This document shows, piece after piece, positions 1-5,071 of a stretch of 7,431 bases of DNA. The first letter of the stretch is position 1. Every line of letters starts with the position of its first letter. A program made the translations under genes and the position numbers. The notes beneath the pieces were generated by a model that was not told the DNA's origin, made no database searches, and worked only from the letters and a program-made list of their open reading frames with translations. This DNA comes from Chloroflexota bacterium (GTDB lineage: Bacteria; Chloroflexota; Dehalococcoidia; Tepidiformales; Tepidiformaceae). Location: positions 1 to 7,431 of the forward strand of contig JANXYE010000350.1 in NCBI GenBank assembly GCA_025350285.1, in the 5' to 3' direction.

Positions 1-1
1 G

Positions 2-316
2 AAGCTCAAGGACGTCACGGGCGACCTCGCTGAGGGGACGAAGCGCGGGGCGCAGCGTGGAAAGCTTGAACTCGAGGTTCGGCGCGTCGAAGGGAAAATC
101 GGCGACGAGAAGAACGCCCTCGGACTCACTCTGTTCCCGCTCCTGCTGGATGGCAGGCTGACGGTGGAAAACGCCGATGTGACCGCGGCGATGGCGAAGA
201 TCGCCACGCTTTCGGACGAGCTGGCGTCCAAGCGCAAGGAGATCGAGGATCTCGGCGACGACGACTCGGCCACCGTGAAGGTCGAGGAACCGGCCGAGTC
301 CGCGGCGGCCGGGTAG
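2..316 (+). CDS. Charged helical protein, C-terminal part (5' end outside window)
   Basis: This is the last 104 codons of a gene entering from the left edge, open from base 2 and ending at TAG 314-316. I do not recognise the family with certainty. The visible part is strongly charged and heptad-like. A Lys/Arg/Glu-rich helix (about codons 14-38, containing LELEVRRVEGKIGDEKNALG) is followed by a short hydrophobic turn (LTLFPLLLDG), an acidic step (TVENAD) and a second helix (VTAAMAKIATLSDELASKRKEIEDL). It ends in an acidic Ala/Glu/Pro tail (VEEPAESAAAG). This helix, turn, helix layout resembles the helical hairpin of small bacterial coiled-coil/zinc-ribbon proteins, but no cysteines are in the visible part, so a zinc ribbon is not shown. 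No signal peptide or membrane segment can be judged without the N-terminus. The gap to the next gene is about 70 bases. Confidence 0.75.
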   Translation, partial: KLKDVTGDLAEGTKRGAQRGKLELEVRRVEGKIGDEKNALGLTLFPLLLDGRLTVENADVTAAMAKIATLSDELASKRKEIEDLGDDDSATVKVEEPAESAAAG

Positions 317-387
317 GTGGAACCAATTGCCAGCTATGTAGGATAGTTTGGCGGGGCCACGGGTCGCCGCCGGGAAGCGTGTGCGCG

Positions 388-1261
388 ATGACGTTCAAAC
401 GACTCTGGGGCCGGCCGGCGGGTTCTGGTCTCTCTGGCGAGCGGCGTTGCGCTCGTCGCTCTCGTTGGGTGCGGCGGCGACAAGCAGAGCGACCCCACGG
501 CCACGGCGACCAGCGGGGGCGTCAACGCGCCGTCCGCAGCGGCGTCCGTATCCGTATCCGCGAGCGCGGAGAATGCCGGTTCGCCAGCCTCGAAGACAAC
601 GACGGCGGCGAGCCCTGGCGCGAGCGCGACGGCAAAAAGTGCGACGCCGGGCGGCGGGCAGGTGACCGGATCGGGCGCTGACGCCCTGAAGGCGCTCGCA
701 AAGGACTTGAGCGGCAAGACCTACCAGGTAACGTACGCGATGACTATCACGACGAGCACGGGGACGACGAAGGGCAACCTGACGCTGGCGCGGAAGCCGC
801 CGAAGTCCCTCACGATGTTCACCATCACCGAATCGACGGACGCGTTGGAAGCGGTCACGCTGATTGACGACGGTAAGACGACGCTGAGTTGCTTCGGCGA
901 CCCAACGGGTGGCGGTACCTGCATCAAGGCCAAATCCGATGGGTCCGACTCGCTGCTCGGCTCAATTGTCTCCGTTGCTGCAATCCTCGGCTCGCTGGAG
1001 GATTCGGTGGACGTGACGGACGCTGGCAGCCAGGCAGTGGCGGGGGCCGACAGCCGCTGCTTCAACGTGAACGAAAAGGACGGGAGCAAGGGTATAGCCT
1101 GCTTCACGAAGAAGGACGGTCTGCTGACACTGCTCCAGGGCAAGGACGAGACGGAGGGTTCGGAGACGAGCCTGAGGGCCACGAATGTGGCCTCCAGCGT
1201 CCCGGATAGCGCGTTTGACGTGCCGAAAAACTACAGCGTGACCGACACGACGGGCGGCTAA
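388..1261 (+). CDS. Lipoprotein with Ser/Ala/Thr-rich linker; apparent +1 frameshift in the signal peptide
   Basis: This is a probable membrane-anchored lipoprotein of unknown function. The start ATG 388 follows GGGAAG (372-377) by 10 bases and encodes MTFKRLWGRPA. The hydrophobic core VLVSLASGVALVALVGC lies in the next frame, with lipobox L-V-G-C at 461-472 and the Cys codon TGC at 470. Removing one base from the GC-only run around 411-422 joins them into a textbook type II signal peptide and a 290-residue protein (873 bases). As it stands, the body frame is open from 392 but has no ATG, GTG or TTG until GTG 662, so naive calling gives a 199-residue protein without its signal. After the Cys comes a low-complexity Ala/Ser/Thr/Pro linker (to about 661), then a folded domain beginning GADALKALAKDLSGKTYQV. 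It has alternating beta-like segments and cysteines near 891, 919, 1060 and 1100. The fold may be LolA/LppX-like, but that is a guess. The stop TAA 1259-1261 overlaps the end of the opposing gene. Confidence 0.7.
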
Positions 1262-1889
1262 GCTCGGTTGTTCTTCGGGACGATCGTCCGGAGGAGTTCC
1301 ACCGTTGGGTTGGTGCTCATGAGAGCACCGATCTTCTCGACGTACGCCCGCCCGGCCGGGTCGGCGAGGGCGGCCGTCATCGTCGCTTCGTACTCCGCGA
1401 GTGATTTGTAGAAGCGGGTCCAGACCAGGACGCCCTGGGCGCCGGTCATTTTCGCCGAGAGCGAGCCCGGCTCACCGGCCGCATTGCGGGCCGTCACGCG
1501 TTCAACGAACAGGTCTCGCAGTTCAGCTACCCGGCCGGGCGCCGCAGTGAAGCGCATGCGGTGAACGAAGGCGGCCGGGCCACCTTCGGCTGGCGGCTCG
1601 ACGATGATGCGGCGAAGTTCACCCCACTGAGATTGCCGCTGCAACGCCGCGATCCTGGGCATCAACGTTGGGTCCGCCGGCGGCGCCGCTATCCACTGCT
1701 CCCAGGCGGCGAGGGAGTCCCAAAGGGAGGTGATTGAAAGGGTTGGCCGTCGTCCGAGATGACGGAGCCGTGCAGCGCGAGCCGCCGGCCGCTGGCCTGC
1801 CCCGCGGTCACGAGATCGCTTGCCAGGCCGCGCATGGCGGGAATGTTCTCGACCGTTGGGAACAGGTAGACGGTGGTGCTGAATGGCAT
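1258..1889 (-). CDS. Two-domain dimeric alpha-beta barrel (ABM/NIPSNAP-like) protein, interrupted by a single-base frameshift
   Basis: The N-terminal 49 or so residues (MPFSTTVYLFPTVENIPAMR... to VISDDG) read from ATG 1889. The rest (PTLSITSLWDSLAAWEQWI... to IVPKNNRA, stop TAG 1260-1258) reads in another frame. The length is 632 bases. One added base gives exactly 211 codons, or 210 residues, so one base is missing near 1737-1750. ATG 1889 is well supported: AGGAGGG (1902-1896) lies 6 bases upstream. The product shows two similar halves. Each has a beta strand, a helix starting near an E/R-rich segment (GRVAELRDLFVERVTA), and a W/Y-centred strand and helix (SLWDSLAAWEQW; RFYKSLAEYEATM). This is typical of small antibiotic-monooxygenase/NIPSNAP-type barrels, which act as dimers on small molecules or as stress proteins. 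No catalytic residue can be assigned. The continuous frame extending up to 1962 has an implausible Arg/Pro/His-rich start and is not the true N-terminus. The tail overlaps the lipoprotein gene by 4 bases. Confidence 0.65.
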
Positions 1890-1895
1890 GGGGTG

Positions 1896-1902
1896 CCCTC
1901 CT
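1896..1902 (-). promoter_or_regulatory. Strong Shine-Dalgarno AGGAGGG for the ABM/NIPSNAP-like gene
   Basis: On the minus strand AGGAGGG lies 6 bases before ATG 1889. It is the best ribosome binding site in the window, and it decides the start in favour of MPFSTTVYLF over the longer frame beginning at 1962. Confidence 0.7.
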
Positions 1903-1944
1903 GAGCGGTGAATAGCGCGGAGTATGCGTCCGGGGGAGGGCCGT

Positions 1945-1968
1945 GTCTGTGAAGTAGTTCACACAGAC
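1945..1968. repeat. Imperfect inverted repeat (operator- or hairpin-like)
   Basis: GTCTGTGAA (1945-1953) and TTCACACAGAC (1958-1968) form a near-palindrome around GTAG, with a 2-base bulge (CA) in the right arm. It lies between the hairpin after tmRNA and the ribosome binding site of the ABM/NIPSNAP-like gene. It could be an operator for that gene or a second stem behind ssrA. There is no T-run on either side. Confidence 0.4.
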
Positions 1969-1978
1969 GGAGAGCGAA

Positions 1979-2004
1979 CGAGCCCGCCATTGCTGGCGGG
2001 CTCG
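1979..2004 (-). terminator. Hairpin terminator after tmRNA
   Basis: CGAGCCCGCCA (1979-1989) pairs perfectly with TGGCGGGCTCG (1994-2004) across the loop TTGC, an 11-bp GC-rich stem. It begins 7 bases beyond the CCA end of tmRNA. On the minus strand it is followed by TTCGCTCT, only a weak T-run, so termination may be inefficient or the stem may mainly protect or mark the 3' end for trimming. Confidence 0.65.
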
Positions 2005-2011
2005 GGATGGT

Positions 2012-2368
2012 TGGTGGAGACGCGGGAGAGTTGAACCCCCGGTCCAGTGAAGTACGGCTCCGAATTATCATACAGGCATTCCCACCGATAGGGGGTCTCA
2101 CCGTTGCGATACGATGGTGGTCCTCAATCGCACCGGCCAGCAGATGATCTTAGTCGGAGGCTATCTGCGTAGTTCCGAAGCATCCCGGCATTGCGTCGCC
2201 TATCCGGAACCCCGTCGGGCCGAGGGAACCGGTAGACGTCTCACCTAAGCGGCGAGAGGAAGTATCTGGTTGTTGCCAGCTATGTTTTGGCTGCGTGATT
2301 AACGAGCGTGCCGCCATGCTCGGCCTGCTATCCGGCTACCTTTCTCCCTGTCGAGTCCTTTCGTCCCC
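2012..2368 (-). ncRNA. ssrA: Transfer-messenger RNA (tmRNA)
   Basis: tmRNA rescues stalled ribosomes. Charged with alanine, it enters the empty A site with SmpB and its short reading frame adds a degradation tag. The 5' end is GGGGACGAAAGG followed by ACTCGACAGGG, matching the conserved tmRNA start. The 3' end is GGGGGTTCAACTCTCCCG then CGTCTCC and an encoded ACCA. GGGGACG pairs with CGTCTCC over 7 bp with one G-U, and a TTCAA T-loop is present. The conserved ATAG before the resume codon is present (ATAGCT then GGC). The tag ends in TAG. The length of 357 bases is normal for a one-piece tmRNA, so it is not a permuted form. One oddity is that the T-stem reads as 6 bp (CGGGGG/CTCCCG, with one G-U) rather than the usual 5. 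The gene follows the P-loop gene by 90 bases and lies on the same strand as smpB. Confidence 0.95.
2245..2277 (-). other. tmRNA tag reading frame: GNNQILPLAA-stop
   Basis: Reading resumes at GGC (2277-2275), directly after ATAGCT, which aligns with ATAGTC before the resume codon GCA of E. coli. The codons give GNNQILPLAA and then TAG (2247-2245). With the alanine carried by tmRNA the full tag is A-GNNQILPLAA, the same length as the E. coli tag A-ANDENYALAA and with the same -LAA end recognised by ClpXP and tail-specific proteases. The resume codon is Gly rather than the common Ala. Confidence 0.85.
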
Positions 2369-2413
2369 AAATGTGTGCGCGGCGCCCGGTTGTCCGGGAA
2401 CCGTGCTCAGACG

Positions 2414-2444
2414 ATCGTAGCACATCCGCAGTGGCCTGTGTCGA
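2414..2444 (-). promoter_or_regulatory. Candidate promoter of ssrA
   Basis: On the minus strand, TCGACA (2444-2439), a 19-base spacer and TACGAT (2419-2414) preceded by TGC (an extended -10) predict a start near 2407. That leaves a leader of about 39 bases before the mature 5' end at 2368. The leader holds a small hairpin (CCCGG 2398-2394, loop ACAA, CCGGG 2389-2385). The promoter sits in the 90-base gap behind the P-loop gene, so ssrA can be expressed independently of it. This is a motif match only. Confidence 0.4.
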
Positions 2445-2458
2445 GCGATTACACATGT

Positions 2459-3073
2459 TCAGTTCGCTTCGAGGTTCCGGAGCAACCGATCGAACAGCTT
2501 GAGGTCCGAGCGTTCGGCGCGCGGCCCGCGGCTGCCCAATGAAGGCAACCCTTCGGGCAGCCCAAAGACGACACGGCCGGGGCTCAGTTCGGCGAGCGCC
2601 GCGTACCAGTATTTGAGCGGTTCGACGAGGCGCACGTGGAGGTCGAAATGCCTCCGCTGGCGGGTGGCGTCCAGGTCTCGGCGGCGGCGGACCTCGACTG
2701 GCGCGACTTCGTTGAGGAGGACCAGGTCCGCGAACCCGAGCCGACCGGCGGCAATCGCGGATCGAGTCGCGTCACGCTCGTAGGAGAACGCGGTCGTGTC
2801 TATCTCTCCGAGGACGAAGAGACTCCAGGCGTAGTGAAGCTTGAGCGGGTCCGTGTCGCAGACGCTCACGCCATTGCTCGCTTCAAGGGCGAGGGCGGCG
2901 GCCCAGCGTTCCGCGCTCCGCGCCAGCCAGTAAGCGGAGCCCTCCCGAGGCTGGGCACGTCGATCGGGCGCGTCCGGACTCGGGGCACTTTCCGGGATCG
3001 TGCAATCGGCGGCGTACCGCGCGCACCAGGTGGATTTGCCGCTGGCCGAAGCACCTTCGACGACGATAATCAT
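2459..3073 (-). CDS. P-loop NTPase, kinase-like, function unknown
   Basis: This is a 204-residue soluble protein with an N-terminal P-loop. MIIVVEGASASGKST holds beta strand 1 and a Walker A motif GASASGKST (residues 7-15) of the nucleotide/small-molecule kinase type (AAA_33-like). A second motif, CDTDPLKLHY (72-81), probably carries the metal- or substrate-contacting Asp. Other marks are FADLVLLNEVAP (114-125), the strand-plus-turn seen after a Walker B-like element, and an Arg cluster (129-141) that could form the lid. I chose ATG 3073 because the P-loop begins at once. The frame runs further up to 3169, but that stretch would overlap the end of smpB and reads as non-coding. A G-rich ribosome-binding stretch (GGGTGGGG) precedes the ATG. 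The gene starts 22 bases after the smpB stop, so the two are probably co-transcribed. The substrate is unknown. A link to trans-translation is inferred from position only. Confidence 0.8.
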   Translation of the reverse strand: MIIVVEGASASGKSTWCARYAADCTIPESAPSPDAPDRRAQPREGSAYWLARSAERWAAALALEASNGVSVCDTDPLKLHYAWSLFVLGEIDTTAFSYERDATRSAIAAGRLGFADLVLLNEVAPVEVRRRRDLDATRQRRHFDLHVRLVEPLKYWYAALAELSPGRVVFGLPEGLPSLGSRGPRAERSDLKLFDRLLRNLEAN

Positions 3074-3095
3074 GTGACCCCACCCGACAGCAAGT

Positions 3096-3566
3096 TCATG
3101 CGTCTCTCCGGAGCGCGCGCTGGACATCGCGCTGGACGTCCCGTTCGGCGATGCGCTCTCGCTTATCATAATTTTTCATGCCGCGGCCGACGCCGACCTC
3201 GACCTTAATGCGTCCATTCTTGAGATACATGGCGAGCGGGATGAGCGTCAGGCCCTTCTCGCCCAGTGCTTCGCTGATGCGAATGAGTTCTTTGCGGTGG
3301 AGCAGGAGCTTGCGGTCCCGGGAAGGCTCGTGGTTGGCGTAGCCAGCGTTGGAATAGGGCGCGATGTGCGCGTCGAGCAGCCAGAGTTCGTCGCCCTTGA
3401 GGCGGGCGTAGGAGCCCTGGAGTTGCACCTTATGCTCGCGCGCGGACTTTACCTCCGAGCCAGTGAGCATAACCCCCGCTTCGAACTTCTGGAGGATCTC
3501 GTAGTCGTGGCGCGCGCGGCGGTTCTGGGCGATGGTGCCCGTCGGTGTAGTTTTCTTCGTAGCCAT
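3096..3566 (-). CDS. smpB: SsrA-binding protein SmpB
   Basis: SmpB binds the tRNA-like domain of tmRNA and mimics the missing anticodon arm, placing tmRNA in stalled ribosomes. From ATG 3566 the product is 156 residues, the usual SmpB length. Family marks in order are IAQNRRARHDYEI (12-24), FEAGVMLTGSEVKSAREHK (28-46), GSYARLKGDELWLLDAHIAPY (51-71, residues of the oligonucleotide-binding barrel), the HEPSRDRKLLLHRKE segment (79-93), GLTLIPLAMYLKNGRIKVEVGV (105-126) and RGMKNYDKRE (128-137). The tail AERDVQRDVQRALRRDA (140-156) is the basic helix that enters the mRNA channel. The GTG at 3617 in the same frame would add 17 Pro-rich residues with no family match and is disfavoured. No clear Shine-Dalgarno precedes ATG 3566. 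Upstream ctpA ends 73 bases away on the same strand. The P-loop gene and then ssrA follow. Confidence 0.95.
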   Translation of the reverse strand: MATKKTTPTGTIAQNRRARHDYEILQKFEAGVMLTGSEVKSAREHKVQLQGSYARLKGDELWLLDAHIAPYSNAGYANHEPSRDRKLLLHRKELIRISEALGEKGLTLIPLAMYLKNGRIKVEVGVGRGMKNYDKRERIAERDVQRDVQRALRRDA

Positions 3567-3627
3567 AGCGGTGGGGAGACGGAGCGGCGCCGGACCGGGC
3601 AACGGTACCGGGGCCACGTCTCGCGCC

Positions 3628-3636
3628 AGTGTAACA
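3628..3636 (-). promoter_or_regulatory. Candidate extended -10 promoter of smpB
   Basis: On the minus strand TGT-TACACT (3636-3628) is an extended -10 element placed right at the end of ctpA. It predicts a transcript start near 3621 and a leader of about 55 bases to ATG 3566. No convincing -35 is found at 16-18 bases, as expected for an extended -10 type. Confidence 0.35.
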
Positions 3637-3639
3637 GGC

Positions 3640-4977
3640 TTACTTCGTGCCGCGCAGGATGTCGATCGCTTTGAACAGCTGGATGTCGCCTTCGTCGATG
3701 TACTGCTGTGAGGTCATCAGCACTTCCACATCTGGTTTGATGCCGAGGCCTTCAATTTGCTCGCCTTTGGGCGTGAGCCAGCGTCCGACCGCGAGGTAGA
3801 CGGCGCCGCAGTTGGCCTGGCCGCAGTTTTTCAGTGGGATGAGGCGGTTGACGGTGCCCTTACCGTAGCTACGGCTCCCGACTATCGTCGCCCGGCCGTT
3901 ATCGCGGAGCGCACCGGCGAGGACCTCCGCGCCGCTTGCGCTACCGGTGTCCTGGAGAATGACGATAGGGATCTTCGTGAGGATGCCGCCGGCTTTGGCC
4001 GGGGTAGAGGTGCGCTTTCCGTCGCTATCCTCCTCCATGATGATGGTGCCGCTGGAGAGGAACTCGTCGGCAACGTCCTCGGTTGCCGTCAGCCCGCCGC
4101 CCGGGTTGCCACGGAGGTCGAGAATAAGGCCCTTGTAGCCTTGCTTTTCGATGTCCTTGCCGAGCTTCACGAGCTCGTCGTGAGTTTTATCGTGGAATTG
4201 CGAAATGGAAAGATAGGCGATGTCCTTCGCCGCCGCGCCGGTGCGATCGACGATCGTCTTCTTGCTCTCGCCGGGTATGATTTCCAGGTTCGGTTCGGAG
4301 TAGACGCTCTGGATGTCGATGTCCCCGCGGGTGACGCTGAGCGTGGCGATCACGCCGTCCGCGTGGCGTACCTTGAGGTTCACGGCGGTGCCCTTCGGGC
4401 CGCGAATTTTTTCGACCGCGAAGGTGTCGGTCCAGCCGTCGGTGAGCTGGCCATCGACTTCGAGGATCGTGTCGCCGGCGCGGATGCCGGCGGCGGCCGC
4501 GGGCGAATCGCGGAAAGGCGCGACTATCTTGATTTCGCCCGATCGGCTCGAAACCGAGGCGCCGATGCCCTGATAGGTCGATTGCAGAGAGAGCGAGCCG
4601 CCTTTGAGCTCTTCCGGCGAGAGGTAGTGTGTCTCCCTGTCGTTCAAGGCCGTGATGATCCCGCCGATGGCGGCTTCCTTGAGCACGGTCGGGTCGAGCG
4701 TTTTGCGATCCACGTACTGGTCCTTCAGGACGTTCACGATTTCGGTAATGATCGCCGCGCCGATCGTGTCAGCGTTGGCCGTGGATTGCGCGCCCGAGGC
4801 GGCCGTGCCTCGCGGCGCGGTGGTGGTGACAGTCGTCTTGTCTTCGGTGGTTATCTCTTTGAGACCGTAGCCAAGGGCGAACGTGAGCAGGAGACTGGCG
4901 AGGGCCAAAAAGACCACGACGGCGGTGCGGGCCGTGCGCTCAGCCACGCCGGGCACTGGTTCGGTTCGAAGTTCCAT
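3640..4977 (-). CDS. ctpA: S41 family C-terminal (tail-specific) processing protease, membrane-anchored
   Basis: This serine endopeptidase recognises the C-termini of exported or envelope proteins. It has 445 residues. After a short cytoplasmic N-terminus, one membrane segment (about 19-38, VVVFLALASLLLTFALGYG) acts as signal anchor, followed by a Thr/Ala-rich linker (42-68). An N-terminal helical region (70-125) carries DRETHYLSPEE. The PDZ domain spans about 133-218, with YQGIGASV and SPAAAAGIRAGDTILEVDG. The S41 core follows: YLSISQF (255-261), GLILDLRGNPGGG (283-295), and the catalytic Ser348 in GSASGAE with Lys373 in YGKGTVN, 25 residues later as in the family. The third catalytic position, usually Gln, is Asn377. 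The segment RWLTPKGEQIEGLGIKPDVEV (399-419) is the usual C-terminal strand. Two Cys (385, 390) lie close together and could form a disulfide outside the membrane. ATG 4977 has no clear Shine-Dalgarno. The gene is upstream of smpB and ssrA on the same strand. Confidence 0.93.
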   Translation of the reverse strand: MELRTEPVPGVAERTARTAVVVFLALASLLLTFALGYGLKEITTEDKTTVTTTAPRGTAASGAQSTANADTIGAAIITEIVNVLKDQYVDRKTLDPTVLKEAAIGGIITALNDRETHYLSPEELKGGSLSLQSTYQGIGASVSSRSGEIKIVAPFRDSPAAAAGIRAGDTILEVDGQLTDGWTDTFAVEKIRGPKGTAVNLKVRHADGVIATLSVTRGDIDIQSVYSEPNLEIIPGESKKTIVDRTGAAAKDIAYLSISQFHDKTHDELVKLGKDIEKQGYKGLILDLRGNPGGGLTATEDVADEFLSSGTIIMEEDSDGKRTSTPAKAGGILTKIPIVILQDTGSASGAEVLAGALRDNGRATIVGSRSYGKGTVNRLIPLKNCGQANCGAVYLAVGRWLTPKGEQIEGLGIKPDVEVLMTSQQYIDEGDIQLFKAIDILRGTK

Positions 4978-5021
4978 GCGTTAGGCGGGCTCGCTTCCGC
5001 GGAGATGATTCCGTCTAGCGA

Positions 5022-5051
5022 AGTGTAGCGCTCCGCTCCCGGCCGCTTCAA
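5022..5051 (-). promoter_or_regulatory. Candidate sigma-70-type promoter of ctpA
   Basis: On the minus strand TTGAAG (5051-5046), an 18-base spacer and TACACT (5027-5022) give a good housekeeping-type promoter within the gap behind the propeller gene. The predicted start is near 5015, about 38 bases ahead of ATG 4977. The TACACT -10 hexamer is the same as that proposed for smpB. Confidence 0.5.
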
Positions 5052-5071
5052 CGCGTGCGCTTACCGCGGGT

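Noticed and set aside
327..339. 13-base repeat TTGCCAGCTATGT shared with 2273-2285 inside tmRNA
   Set aside because: About one such match is expected by chance in a window of this size. The second copy is explained by the tmRNA resume region and no flanking homology extends it.
1258..1962. Single 234-codon minus-strand gene starting at 1962
   Set aside because: Residues before the PTLSITSLWDS segment are Arg/Pro/His-rich and not protein-like. The better N-terminus (ATG 1889 with AGGAGGG) lies in a different frame, so this is a frameshifted gene rather than an extended one.
2099..2502. Protein-coding frames across the tmRNA region
   Set aside because: The stretch is fully explained by tmRNA, its tag and its promoter. 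The frames are Cys/Arg/Pro-rich with no motif.
3074..3169. N-terminal extension of the P-loop protein
   Set aside because: It overlaps the smpB tail, and the Walker A motif begins immediately after ATG 3073, as is usual for such kinases.
3757..5028. 423-codon plus-strand frame opposite ctpA
   Set aside because: It is the antisense shadow of a clear S41 protease in GC-rich DNA. Its Arg/Gly/Ala/Val/Asp-rich composition has no motifs.
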